Source: Parabacteroides sp. (GTDB lineage: Bacteria; Bacteroidota; Bacteroidia; Bacteroidales; Tannerellaceae). From it: a DNA stretch of 47,287 bases. The first letter of the stretch is position 1. Each line of letters opens with the position of its first letter. Of this stretch, positions 7,386-17,200 are shown piece after piece. Location of the stretch: NCBI GenBank assembly GCA_017481945.1, contig JAFUOJ010000034.1, positions 1-47,287 of the forward strand, read 5' to 3'. The translations under genes were made by a program, and so were the position numbers. The notes under the pieces are model-generated. The model ran no database searches, was not told the origin of the DNA, and was given only the letters and a program-made list of their open reading frames with translations.

Positions 7386-9605
7386 CTAAAACTCATTATA
7401 CCAAACTGGTCCAGGTTTCTCTCCCATCTCAAAAAAGAATGTATCCCCATTCATAATTTGTTCATGCGTAATATAACTTTTATCATACAACTGTCCATTG
7501 CGTTTTACTGATTGTATATAAATATTCTTACGACTGACTTCAGGAGCCAAAACAGTAAAAGTCTTTCCATTAGCCAAATGCATACGAACCTCAGAAAACA
7601 AAGGGCTACCAATTTCATATCTTCCACAAATGGGATCAACCGGATAAAATCCCATTGAACTAAAAACAAACCAAGCAGACATTTGACCACAATCTTCATT
7701 ACCACAAATTCCATCAGGAGCATTTAAATATAAATCGTGTAATACTTTTGTAACATATTGTTGAGTTTTCCAAGGTTGTCCAATCTTATTATATAAATAA
7801 ATCACATGATGGCTCGGTTCATTTCCATGTGCATATTGTCCTATCATTCCTGTACTAAAAATAGGTAATTCTTTTTCTGACTTTGGAACATAAGTAAACA
7901 TACTATCCAATTTCTCAGCAAAACGTTCTTTACTACCTAATAGACCTATTAAACCATCTAAATCTTGTGGAACAGACCAAAAATATTGCCAACCATTACT
8001 TTCACAAATATCCTCAGTATAATCATCCGGACTAAATGGTGTTACAAAATCACCCTTCTCATCACGCGGTTGCATAAAGGAGGTAATCGGATTATAAACA
8101 TTCCGATAATTCAAAGCCCGTTTATAAAACTCGTTGGCAATCTCTTTTTTTCCCATCTTTTCAGCCATCACTGCTATACAATAATCATCATAGGCATATT
8201 CTAAGGTCTTAGACAATGACCAGCTTGTCCATTTTGCAGAATCACCATAAGCCGGAACATATCCTAATCTTTTATAATCACCGATTCCTTGATAATCATC
8301 TCGATTTGCTGTAGTCACACAAGCCATTAAAGCCTTTTCCGGATCAAAATCTCCAATACCTTTTAAATAAGCGTCAACAATAACAGGTATCGCATGATAA
8401 CCAATCATCATATTCGTTTCCCAACCATACAGATTCCATAAAGGTAATGCTCCGATTTGTTCATAAAAATGTAGAAAACTTTTAATCATATCATTGGTAC
8501 GTTCTGGTTGTGTATAAGTAAACAACGGATGAGAAGCACGATAGGTATCCCATAAAGAAAAAGTTGAATAATTTGTCCAGCCATCAGTTTTATGAATTTG
8601 TTGATCCGAACCATAATACAGACTATCGATATCACTATATATAGTTGGAGCAAGCATGGTATGATACAAAGCGGTATAAAACTTAACCAAATCATCTCGA
8701 ACTTTACTAACAACTTCTATTTTGGATAATTGTTTATTCCATTTCATAGCAGCCTGTTTTCTATAGAACTCAAAATCATCCAGTGGGACTTCTACCTGTA
8801 AATTTCTTCTTGCTCCTTCTATACTAACTCCAGAAATACCAGTTGTCACTAAAACTTTTTCTCCCTCTTTTGTATTAAAATCAAAACGAGCAACAGAGGC
8901 AGTTCCTATACGTCCTTGTTTCGTAATAATAGCAGTTGTATCAATATGGTAAGCCACAAATGGTTTTGAAAAACGAGTCTCAAAATATACATGTTGCAAA
9001 GGAGACCAACCTTGAGAAAAGCGATAGCCACGAACTGTTACCGAATCAACGACTTCAATTTGGGAATCCAAAGTAAAATCCCAATTCATCGCTTTTTTCA
9101 AATTTAGAAAGACGGAGGCTTCAGCTTTAGGGAATGTATAACGTTGGATACCACAACGTTCTGTAGTAGTTAACTCCACCAGAATCTTATAATCTTTCAA
9201 GAATACTCGGTAATAACCAGCAGAAGCGAACTCTTCTGCATGAGAGAATGTTGAATAAATACCCAAAGGAGCCGGAGCCTCTTTGTAGGGACGTATTACA
9301 GGCATAAAAGAAATGTCATACAAGTCACCTGCTCCCGTACCTGATAAATGCGTATGACTAAATCCGGCAATCGTTGTATCGGGATAAAAATATCCGGAAA
9401 TACGATTCCATCCCGATAATCCATTATCCGGACTTAACTGTACCATTCCAAAAGGGACTTGTGCTCCCGGATAAGTATTCCCAGTAAAGTCAGTTCCGAT
9501 AAAAGGGTTAACATATCGTGAATAATCAATAGTGTCCAATTGTTTTTCTGAAGTACAGGCAACCAAGACCAATAAATAAGTTACCCATAATAAACCATGT
9601 TTCAT
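7386..9605 (-). CDS. GH92 family alpha-mannosidase, lipoprotein
   Basis: About 739 residues from the ATG at 9603-9605. The frame could open upstream at a GTG (9647), but that lies inside the terminator hairpin of the tatC operon, and only the later start gives a clean lipoprotein signal (MKHGLLWVTYLLVLVACTS, lipobox LVAC). GH92 hallmarks follow: NPFIGTD, NTYPGAQVPFGMVQLSPD, SHTHLSGTGAGD near the N-terminus, then GNEPSHHVIYLYN and GNEDCGQMSAWFVFSSMGFY, which hold the acidic catalytic residues of the family. These calcium-dependent exo-alpha-mannosidases trim host or yeast mannans, usually at the cell surface. It is monocistronic and not joined to the susCD pair. Confidence 0.93.
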   Translation of the reverse strand: MKHGLLWVTYLLVLVACTSEKQLDTIDYSRYVNPFIGTDFTGNTYPGAQVPFGMVQLSPDNGLSGWNRISGYFYPDTTIAGFSHTHLSGTGAGDLYDISFMPVIRPYKEAPAPLGIYSTFSHAEEFASAGYYRVFLKDYKILVELTTTERCGIQRYTFPKAEASVFLNLKKAMNWDFTLDSQIEVVDSVTVRGYRFSQGWSPLQHVYFETRFSKPFVAYHIDTTAIITKQGRIGTASVARFDFNTKEGEKVLVTTGISGVSIEGARRNLQVEVPLDDFEFYRKQAAMKWNKQLSKIEVVSKVRDDLVKFYTALYHTMLAPTIYSDIDSLYYGSDQQIHKTDGWTNYSTFSLWDTYRASHPLFTYTQPERTNDMIKSFLHFYEQIGALPLWNLYGWETNMMIGYHAIPVIVDAYLKGIGDFDPEKALMACVTTANRDDYQGIGDYKRLGYVPAYGDSAKWTSWSLSKTLEYAYDDYCIAVMAEKMGKKEIANEFYKRALNYRNVYNPITSFMQPRDEKGDFVTPFSPDDYTEDICESNGWQYFWSVPQDLDGLIGLLGSKERFAEKLDSMFTYVPKSEKELPIFSTGMIGQYAHGNEPSHHVIYLYNKIGQPWKTQQYVTKVLHDLYLNAPDGICGNEDCGQMSAWFVFSSMGFYPVDPICGRYEIGSPLFSEVRMHLANGKTFTVLAPEVSRKNIYIQSVKRNGQLYDKSYITHEQIMNGDTFFFEMGEKPGPVWYNEF

Positions 9606-9634
9606 ACCTAATCTGACTTTTAATTCAACAATAA

Positions 9635-9665
9635 AAAAGAGACGCACTTATGGTACGTCTCTTTT
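9635..9665 (-). terminator. Terminator of the tatA-tatC operon
   Basis: A 10-base stem (9635-9644 with 9656-9665) is followed on the minus strand by a run of six T (9633-9638, part of it within the stem). It ends the tat operon and rules out the GTG start of the GH92 gene. Confidence 0.75.
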
Positions 9666-9710
9666 ATAACTATTTAATAAAGCCAGTAGTTCTTACGTAG
9701 TCAAGATTTC

Positions 9711-10562
9711 TTACTCTTGTTCCTCATCCTCTTCTTCCTCGTCGTCTTCGTCTTTCTTAACAAAGAATGCACTTAATTCATACAATCCATACAACGGGAA
9801 GAACACGAAACTCAATGTAAATGGGTCACTACTTGGAGTAATAAATGCAGCTGCCACTAATAACCCAACAATTGCATGTCGTCTATATCTATGGAAAAAC
9901 GAACGTTTCAATAATCCCATCTTAGACAACAACCAAGAAACCAACGGCATCTCAAAGACAACCCCCATCACAAAAATAAGCATTAGGAAGTTATCCATAT
10001 ACGAATCCAAAGAAACCTGTTCCGTGATATTCGCACTCAATTCATAAGTTGCTAAAAAACGCAATGTCATCGGGAATACTGTAAAATAGCCTACAGCACA
10101 TCCGATAAAAAACATGATTGTTCCTAACAAGAAAACCCACCGAACATTCTTTTTCTCATCTTCATATAAAGCTGGACGAATAAATTTCCAAACTTCCCAC
10201 ATTAAATAGGGAAATGTCAATACCAACGCCAACCAAAAAGAAGTTGTCATGTGAGTAAAAAACTGTGAGGCCAATTTTATATTAATAATATCCACATGGA
10301 AATTATCATTACAAAAATCTGGCAACACATCAAACATTGGACTCTTATCCACTAACCACTGATTCAAAGAACACAGCCACCTGTAAAAAATGAAATAAGA
10401 ATTACATGGTGCTAACACCACACGGTCAAAAAGTCCATTGCTCCCGCTCATAAAAGCGAAGCCTACAATTGCAAAAATAAAGAGTGCTAAAACAGAGCGA
10501 AACAGAGTCCAACGAAGTTCTTCCAGATGGTCCCAAAAGGACATTTCTTCTTGTTGTTCCAT
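9711..10562 (-). CDS. tatC: Sec-independent protein translocase TatC
   Basis: The 283-residue protein starts with the signature MSFWDHLEELRWTLFRS, in which the Glu residues recognise twin-arginine signals. It has six predicted membrane helices, including FWLALVLTFPYLMWEVWKFIRPAL and the FPMTLRFLATYE segment. A strongly acidic C-terminal tail (DEDDEEEEDEEQE) follows, as often seen in Bacteroidetes. TatC is the receptor of the twin-arginine translocon that exports folded proteins across the inner membrane. An insertion between helices 1 and 2 (about residues 50-90, with several Cys) makes it slightly longer than the E. coli protein. It follows tatA by 8 bases. Confidence 0.96.
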   Translation of the reverse strand: MEQQEEMSFWDHLEELRWTLFRSVLALFIFAIVGFAFMSGSNGLFDRVVLAPCNSYFIFYRWLCSLNQWLVDKSPMFDVLPDFCNDNFHVDIINIKLASQFFTHMTTSFWLALVLTFPYLMWEVWKFIRPALYEDEKKNVRWVFLLGTIMFFIGCAVGYFTVFPMTLRFLATYELSANITEQVSLDSYMDNFLMLIFVMGVVFEMPLVSWLLSKMGLLKRSFFHRYRRHAIVGLLVAAAFITPSSDPFTLSFVFFPLYGLYELSAFFVKKDEDDEEEEDEEQE

Positions 10563-10570
10563 TTTTCCTC

Positions 10571-10768
10571 TTATTTCTTATCTGTAGTATCGTCTTCTAA
10601 TCTAATATCGTCTTCTATACCTTTTACACCATCTTTAAAGTTCTTTACTCCTTTTCCAATACCTTTCATTAGTTCAGGAATTTTTTTACCACCAAAAAGC
10701 AATAAAATAACAATTGCAATGATAACAATCTCACCTGTTCCTAAATTTCCTAGAAATAATAAATCCAT
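10571..10768 (-). CDS. tatA: Twin-arginine translocase subunit TatA
   Basis: The 65-residue protein has the TatA layout: a short N-terminal part, one membrane helix (GEIVIIAIVILLLF, about 12-25), the FGGKKIPEL hinge, an amphipathic helix (MKGIGKGVKNFKDGV) and an acidic tail. TatA polymerises to form the conduit of the Tat export system. It is directly followed by tatC. No TatB gene is present here, as is normal for minimal TatAC systems. Confidence 0.95.
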   Translation of the reverse strand: MDLLFLGNLGTGEIVIIAIVILLLFGGKKIPELMKGIGKGVKNFKDGVKGIEDDIRLEDDTTDKK

Positions 10769-10810
10769 GATATTATTAAATTAATCGTTAATATTCATCT
10801 AATCGGGGAG

Positions 10811-10818
10811 CAAAGATA
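10811..10818 (-). promoter_or_regulatory. Promoter -7 element of tatA-tatC
   Basis: TATCTTTG on the minus strand, 42 bases before the tatA ATG, fits TAnnTTTG. Confidence 0.5.
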
Positions 10819-10858
10819 CAATTTGAAATGAATTATAGCCCAATTATTCTAATTTTAT

Positions 10859-10866
10859 TACCTTTG
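10859..10866 (+). promoter_or_regulatory. Promoter -7 element of fabD
   Basis: TACCTTTG fits the consensus and is followed by GCACCG, the same discriminator as at the tRNA-Asp and tRNA-Ser promoters. It lies 40 bases before the fabD ATG. Confidence 0.6.
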
Positions 10867-10906
10867 CACCGTCTTAAAAAACTGAAATTAGAAAAAGATT
10901 AGAAAA

Positions 10907-11788
10907 ATGAAAGCGTATGTATTTCCCGGTCAGGGTGCACAATTTGTCGGTATGGGGAAAGATCTCTATGAAAACAATCCTCTTGCAAAAGAGATGTTTG
11001 AAAAGGCTAACGAGATACTTGGTTTCCGCATCACAGACCTGATGTTCGAAGGAACAGATGAAGATTTGCGTCAGACAAAAGTAACACAACCTGCCATTTT
11101 CTTACACTCAGTCATTCTTGCAAAAACATTAGGCAAAGAATTTCAACCGAATATGGTAGCCGGTCATTCATTAGGTGAGTTTTCAGCATTAGTCGCTGCC
11201 GGTGCATTATCTTTTGAGGATGGTCTTGTGTTAGTTTCTAAGCGCGCTATGGCTATGCAGAAAGCTTGCGAAGCAACTCCCTCTACAATGGCGGCTGTAT
11301 TGGCTTTGCCTGATGAAAAGGTAGAAGAACTTTGCGCTAGCGTCGAAGGTGAAGTAGTTGTTTGTGCAAACTATAATTGCCCCGGTCAGCTTGTTATTTC
11401 AGGGTCTATCCCTGGTATTGACGCAGCTTGCGAAAAGATGTTGGCAGCTGGAGCAAAACGTGCTTTGAAGTTGAAAGTCGGCGGTGCGTTCCACTCTCCG
11501 CTTATGGAACCGGCTCGTGCCGAATTGGCTGCTGCAATTGAAGCAACTCCAATCCACGAACCTATCTGCCCAGTTTATCAGAACGTAAGTACAAAAGGTG
11601 AAACAAACCCAGAAACAATCAAGGCGAACCTAATCGCCCAGTTGACTGCTCCGGTACGTTGGACACAAAGCGTTCAGAACATGATTGCAGACGGTGCCGA
11701 TCACTTCATTGAGTTAGGCCCAGGAGCTGTTTTACAAGGTTTGGTAAAGAAAATCAACAAAGCAGTGACAACTGAAGGTAAGCAATAA
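10907..11788 (+). CDS. fabD: Malonyl-CoA:ACP transacylase FabD
   Basis: The 293-residue protein has the FabD fold with PGQGAQFVGMGKDLY at the N-terminus, the nucleophile Ser88 in GHSLGEFSAL, and His196 in GGAFHSPLMEPA completing the catalytic pair. It moves malonate from CoA to acyl carrier protein, the step that supplies every round of fatty acid elongation. Length is standard. It is a single-gene unit with its own promoter and a strong terminator. Codon use is richer in G and C than its neighbours, as expected for a highly expressed gene. Confidence 0.96.
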   Translation: MKAYVFPGQGAQFVGMGKDLYENNPLAKEMFEKANEILGFRITDLMFEGTDEDLRQTKVTQPAIFLHSVILAKTLGKEFQPNMVAGHSLGEFSALVAAGALSFEDGLVLVSKRAMAMQKACEATPSTMAAVLALPDEKVEELCASVEGEVVVCANYNCPGQLVISGSIPGIDAACEKMLAAGAKRALKLKVGGAFHSPLMEPARAELAAAIEATPIHEPICPVYQNVSTKGETNPETIKANLIAQLTAPVRWTQSVQNMIADGADHFIELGPGAVLQGLVKKINKAVTTEGKQ

Positions 11789-11806
11789 TTTATTTTCACA
11801 CAAGAT

Positions 11807-11844
11807 AAAAAGGTTGACAGTTTATCTAACTGCCAACCTTTTTT
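11807..11844 (+). terminator. Terminator of fabD
   Basis: A stem GGTTGACAG / CTGCCAACC with one internal mismatch, flanked by A and T runs and ending in six T (11839-11844), lies 19 bases after the fabD stop. Confidence 0.85.
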
Positions 11845-12042
11845 GTTTATACGACAAATTGGAGACGGGATTACCAACTTATTCAATTTTACAGATTTAT
11901 ACTTCTTGTATCAATACTCTATCATTTTATCATTTCCTTTTTATGCCTAAAAAAGCAACAACGAGGTGTTTATAAAGATCTCCTAAGTCATTATTTTGGG
12001 ACTTACCAATGGAGAGAAGTTCTTTTTAGAAGAGATTGTTGA
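11830..12042 (+). other. Open frame without a start codon, possibly a gene remnant
   Basis: This frame is open for 70 codons to a TGA at 12040-12042, but I see no ATG, GTG or TTG in it. The peptide has a hydrophobic middle (FILLVSILYHFIISFLCL) and a basic end (YQWREVLFRRDC). A T-ended hairpin begins one base after the stop, which is where a terminator for a real gene would be. It may be the tail of a lost gene; chance openness is also possible. Confidence 0.2.
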
Positions 12043-12043
12043 C

Positions 12044-12083
12044 AAATCTGCCTATTTTTTGAATTCATCCGGCAGATTTTTTT
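12044..12083 (+). terminator. Rho-independent terminator in the fabD-susD gap
   Basis: AAATCTGCC (12044-12052) pairs with GGCAGATTT (12071-12079), followed by seven T. No intact plus-strand gene precedes it except fabD, which has its own terminator. The rest of the gap to 12322 shows only a minus-strand open frame with no recognisable protein. Confidence 0.6.
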
Positions 12084-12322
12084 AAATCCGTGCCGAGGAA
12101 ATTTTTGTTAGGTGCCCAGTAAAATAAAATTGCCTGCCGACCTATTTTATTTCGTTGCCGAACCAATTTCAATCCGCTCTTGTTCCATTCAAAAACAGCC
12201 CTAAAATCCTTTCTATATATCCAACCAACAACCTTCTCCTTACAAAAGAATCGACTCTCCAAGAGTTGACGTTTATCAAAATGTCAGTAATCTTTCATAA
12301 ACACATATCATTTTAACTATTT

Positions 12323-14251
12323 CTATTTTAGACTCCACCACAAAGGAGTTCCTACGACATCTGCCCCTCCTAAAAGCTCAACCGCCTTATTATACCCTTC
12401 AAGGTTATTAGTCTGGATACTGGCTGGATAGCGATAACGTTTGGGATAAAACTCCAAACGACACTCTTTGGCTGTCGCTACAGTCAGCGGGACTTGATTC
12501 AGCGGATTGTAGTCTTTCTCTACTGCCTGATTCTCAAAGAATGGTAATCCGACACGCCGATGATCACTCCATGCCTCCTCCGGTAACCAAGGGACTTGAG
12601 CTATGTATTTTTGAGTGAAGATCTTAGTCATCACGTCATTGTTATAAGCTCCATTCCGATAGATAGAATTTTTAGGATATACGTAAGTCATTGTCTTATT
12701 CTCCTGCGTATAGGGATCTGTATAATTCACAGTGTACGGCTGTGCTTCCGTTGTATGTTCAAAATGGACCGAAGTTCCGACTCTATTATAATCCGTAGAA
12801 GCTAAATAACTGGCCAGCTCTTCCTGCAAACCATGATACTCAAAACTGGCAGCAATCCCGCTCTCGTAATTATCTTTAGCCGTACCCGGAACATTCCACC
12901 CACGCACTGCCGCCTCCGCCAATAGGAAATAACTTTCCCACGGAGCAAAGAAGATACGTTTCTGCATATTCAAGCGGTATTGTTTAGACATAGATGGATA
13001 GTTATACGTTTTCCCAGTCAATTCATTGGCCAAGCCTCCTTTTATATCCCACTCGCCAGCCACCCAGGTATCCCATGTGTACTTAGGATCAATTGTCAGC
13101 ATAACTTTCGTATGATCGCTTGGGTCAAATAGGGATACCGGTTTTACCTCACTGGCAGCTCCTATGTAATTGGAATAGACCACTCCGTCGTCCCAACCAA
13201 CTACGCTAAACAATTTAGAGGCACGTGGGTCTACATATTGCGGAACACCGTCAAAAAAGAATCCGGCACAAGGATCGTTCGTAGTCAGTGGGAAGTGCTG
13301 TTCCAAATACAGTCCCATGTATGTACGAGGATTCTTCAAATAGGTCTTAAGAGAATCCGGTAACGGGAACTCATTGTTCCCAAGCCCTACCACTAAGTTT
13401 TTAAAGGTCACTGACATCGGCTGCGGATTCCATGTACGAGACATTACACTGGTTAAATCATTCCAACCGTCCCTTTCTTGAACCCCGGCCATATCGGACA
13501 ACGTAGCGATGTAGCTCTTTGAAGCAGCGTCTTCAAACTCCGTCTGTGCTAATTGCGGTGCTGCATTTACGATTCGCATAGCCAAACGCATACGCAATGA
13601 GTTGGCATACTTTTTCCATTGAGTGATATTTCCGCTGTAAAAAGCATCCTCATTAGCCATATCGGACATATCAATGGAGGTGTCAAGAGCTGCCTCTGCT
13701 TCCCGTAGCTCCTTTAATATAAATGTATAGATTTCCTCAACACTATCATATTCTCCCGGTACACCCGTAAAAGCGTCTAACGCAGGAATCGGTCCTATCC
13801 CATCAGCCACTTCCGAATTCAAGTAAGCTCGCCAGATACGGGCCATCTGAATGACATTCTTATAATAGGGATACACTTCGGCTTCTCCCTCTTCTACTTT
13901 CTGTTCGCCCAGTTGAATTGCTTTAGTTGCTTGGTTCAACCATTTCACCGCGTAACTATTACTTAAATAAAGTGTGATGTAATCATTATTATCCGTACCG
14001 ATGGTAAAGCCACTCCCCCGATTAAAACGAGCAGCCCGATTCCAAGTCAATATAAACATGCGCTCTGCTATCTCCGGATTCATCTGGTCACCAATAATTG
14101 AAGCATTCAGGAACCACTCCGGTTTAACTTTGTCTTCTCCCACTTGGTTTGGGTCTTCATTTATTTCCAGAAAGTCATCGCAGGAGGAAAACAGGGTCAC
14201 AAAAGCAAGCAGCCCACTCCATAATCCATTTCTTGTATTCATAGCTTTCAT
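12323..14251 (-). CDS. SusD/RagB family nutrient-binding lipoprotein
   Basis: The 642-residue product has a lipoprotein signal ending in LFSSC (Cys24 from the first ATG; a second ATG is codon 4). It continues DDFLEINEDPN, the typical start of the SusD-like_2 branch. The N-terminal part forms the tetratricopeptide-like scaffold (FILTWNRAARF, WRAYLNSEVADGIGPIPALDAF). The C-terminal part carries the end conserved in such proteins, RRVGLPFF and RLEFYPKRYRYPASIQTN. It sits on the outer-membrane surface as the lid of the SusC channel and binds the nutrient, of unknown identity. It starts 23 bases after susC on the same strand. Confidence 0.94.
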   Translation of the reverse strand: MKAMNTRNGLWSGLLAFVTLFSSCDDFLEINEDPNQVGEDKVKPEWFLNASIIGDQMNPEIAERMFILTWNRAARFNRGSGFTIGTDNNDYITLYLSNSYAVKWLNQATKAIQLGEQKVEEGEAEVYPYYKNVIQMARIWRAYLNSEVADGIGPIPALDAFTGVPGEYDSVEEIYTFILKELREAEAALDTSIDMSDMANEDAFYSGNITQWKKYANSLRMRLAMRIVNAAPQLAQTEFEDAASKSYIATLSDMAGVQERDGWNDLTSVMSRTWNPQPMSVTFKNLVVGLGNNEFPLPDSLKTYLKNPRTYMGLYLEQHFPLTTNDPCAGFFFDGVPQYVDPRASKLFSVVGWDDGVVYSNYIGAASEVKPVSLFDPSDHTKVMLTIDPKYTWDTWVAGEWDIKGGLANELTGKTYNYPSMSKQYRLNMQKRIFFAPWESYFLLAEAAVRGWNVPGTAKDNYESGIAASFEYHGLQEELASYLASTDYNRVGTSVHFEHTTEAQPYTVNYTDPYTQENKTMTYVYPKNSIYRNGAYNNDVMTKIFTQKYIAQVPWLPEEAWSDHRRVGLPFFENQAVEKDYNPLNQVPLTVATAKECRLEFYPKRYRYPASIQTNNLEGYNKAVELLGGADVVGTPLWWSLK

Positions 14252-14274
14252 TTTTCTAACCTCAATTACTATTA

Positions 14275-17200
14275 TTAAAAACCAACAGTGACATTAAATG
14301 TAAAAGAACGGCTTGTTGGTGCAGCTCCGTTTTCAAAACCGGTTGCATTCGTATTGGTCGCTGAAACAGACTCCGGATCAATACCCGGCAGATTATAATG
14401 AATCATCCACACATTGTTGCAAGTGGCAGACAGGCGCAGGCGTTGGAAAGGAGTCCTCTTCAACAAGGTTCTATTAAAATCATAGCCGAACGTAATGTTA
14501 CGTAAACGGATATTAGTTGCGTCATACGTAAAAAGTTCCGGTAACCCATAGTTTCCGGTAGAGCCGATACGTTCCCAATAATTCTGAGGAGTAACAGCTA
14601 TAGTATTCTCTACATACTCCCCATTCTGCTGCATGACAGAGTTAGGAACGACAAAGTCATTCCGTTCACCATTCACGACTGTCCCGGCTGCATTCCCTCG
14701 TACATATAAAGTCGAAGCCGTAGCCGAATAGATTTCACCTCCTATACGGCAATCTATCAGGAAACTCAAATTAAATCCCTTATAAGAGAAATTGTTTGTT
14801 AAACCTAACATCCAGCTCGGATTCTGGTTCCCTACTTTACTTTTCTCCGTAGAGATAAGAGGTAGTCCATCCTCTCCTACTATAACTCTTCCGTAGTAAG
14901 GACTACTTTCATCCGTCACACGAAGAAATGTTTGTCCATAAATATCTCCATAATAACCGCCCTGCGCAGCCACAATCTGAATAGCGTCTAAGGTTTTAAT
15001 ATCGTAAACCGTCACACCCGGATAAAGCTCTATAATCTTATTCCGGTTCAAAGAGAACTGTGCCGTCATATTCCAATTGAATCCTTGCTGGGCTGGGCTT
15101 TGAAAGATGGCTCCGTTCAAAGAGATCTCCAATCCCTCGTTCTGAATATTTCCAGCATTCACTTTGCGAGAGCTATACCCTGCAAAGGGATCTAACGGCA
15201 GATTCAAGAGTTGTCGAGTCGCATTGGTTTTATACCAAGCAAAATCTAACCCTAAGCGGTTCTGAAGGAAACGAATATCAAAACCGGCCTCCCAAGATTT
15301 AATTAATTCGCTCCGCACACTGGAATCATACAGTGTCTGCCCCGGTTCAGCCGTTGTATTACCGTTCTCATCTTTTCCTACCGTATAGTTATTATACAAT
15401 TGATACGGATCTAAGTCATTACCGACCTCCGCATAAGAGGCTCTTACTTTCACAAAAGAGAACCAATAGGGCATACTTCCTCCAATCTTCGGCAACATAT
15501 CCGAGATTACAGCTGAGAAGCTGACGGAAGGATAGAAATAAGAACGATTCGCTTTAGACATCGTAGAAGACCAGTCATTTCGTGCCGTCACATCCAAAAA
15601 CAGATAGCCATCCCAATTCAGTTGCAAAGATCCATACAACGAATTCATCTTCCGTTGAATCAGTTCAGAGGTGACTGTCGGCTTATTCACCCCGTTGTTT
15701 AACGAGAAAAGGTTAGGGACCAACAAATCCCCCGAAGAGGCATTCATCTTAGTACGTTTCTGCAACATCAGGTTTCCCCCAAATGTAACAAACCCTCCCA
15801 AACGTTCTATCAGATTATCTTTGCGGGCAGTTGCCAAGAAACTATAATTATTTTCATAAAAGGTTTCAGAGCCTTCACTATAAGTACCGCGCGGAGAGGT
15901 ATTTCCCCCGGCATATACCTTTTCATTCTTCGTTGTTGTATAATAATCCGTACCTCCTCGCAATTCTATGTCAAACCAATCAGTAGGAGCATATTTCAAG
16001 GATACATTTCCTAATAAGCGATTACGCGTATCATTATTTTGGCGGTATTTCGTTACCCAATAAGGATTCTCCTGAGGATTATTAGCCGCGTCCCACCAGA
16101 TCATATTGCCCTCCTCATCGACACTCTTCTTAAAGTCTTTTATATTCAAGGAGCGTGGTAATGTATAGATTGTACTAAACGCATTAGCCGGATTCACTCC
16201 TTGAATCGGTCGATTATGAGCATTCATATTAATGTAGTTTACCTTGGCGTCAACTTTCCACTGCTGGTTTTTATCTAAAAAGGTAGCCGCACGTAACGTT
16301 ACATTGGTCTTATTCAAAGTAGACTCCGGAGTGATACCTGCGTCATCCGAACGGTTGATAGAGGTAAATACTGAGGTTCCATTAATATCCTGTTGAAAAC
16401 TAATACCTTCGTTGAAAGAGGTCCCTGTATTAAAGAAGGCATCAATATTATCATACGTTTGAAGAGCCACAGAATTTCCTTGCCAATCAGTAACGGTTTG
16501 TCCGGTTACTTTAGGTCCCCAACTAAGGCGAGACTGGTTGTCATAGATACCGACCGTCCCTTGTCCAAAGTCATTCTGCATTTCCGGTTTCAAGAAGATA
16601 GACTCTGTCGTGATTCCGGCATTTACCGTAATTCCTAAGCCTTCATTTTTCTTCCCAGACTTGGTTGTAATTAATATCACACCATTTCCTGCACGCGAGC
16701 CGTATAATGCAGCAGCTGAAGCTCCCTTCAAGACGGTCATTGACTCAATGTCTTCCGGGTTAATATCCGAAAGTCCGTTACCCATATCGGCTCCTGTATT
16801 TCCCCAAACATCATCAACACCTCCGGTAAAGTTATCCATTGGTGTCCCGTCAACTACGATTAAAGGCTGATTACTTCCAGTCAAAGAGCTATTCCCTCGG
16901 AGGACTATTTTAGAAGAACCTCCTACCCCATTACTGGAACGTACAATCTGTAGACCTGAAACCTTCCCCGAAAGAGCATTAGCTAAATTAGGCTCTCGGG
17001 TAGTCGAAAGGTCATCCCCTTTTAACTCCTGCATAGCATAACCCAGCGCTTTCTTATCCCTTTTCATGCCTAATGCAGTAACCACAACTTCATCTAACTT
17101 CTGGGTATCCTCTTCCAAACGCACAGTCAAAGAGCTTTGCCCTGTGTATGGAATCTCCTGTGGAGCATACCCTATAAACGAGATTTGGATTACATCACCT

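Noticed and set aside
9606-9647. A GTG start that adds 14 residues to the GH92 protein.
   Set aside because: It would lie in the tatC terminator hairpin and would spoil the lipoprotein signal.
12065-12262. A 65-codon minus-strand frame in the fabD-susD gap.
   Set aside because: No recognisable domain, no promoter box, its stop lies inside the plus-strand terminator, and the stretch has repeated TCGGCA words that look like non-coding repeats.
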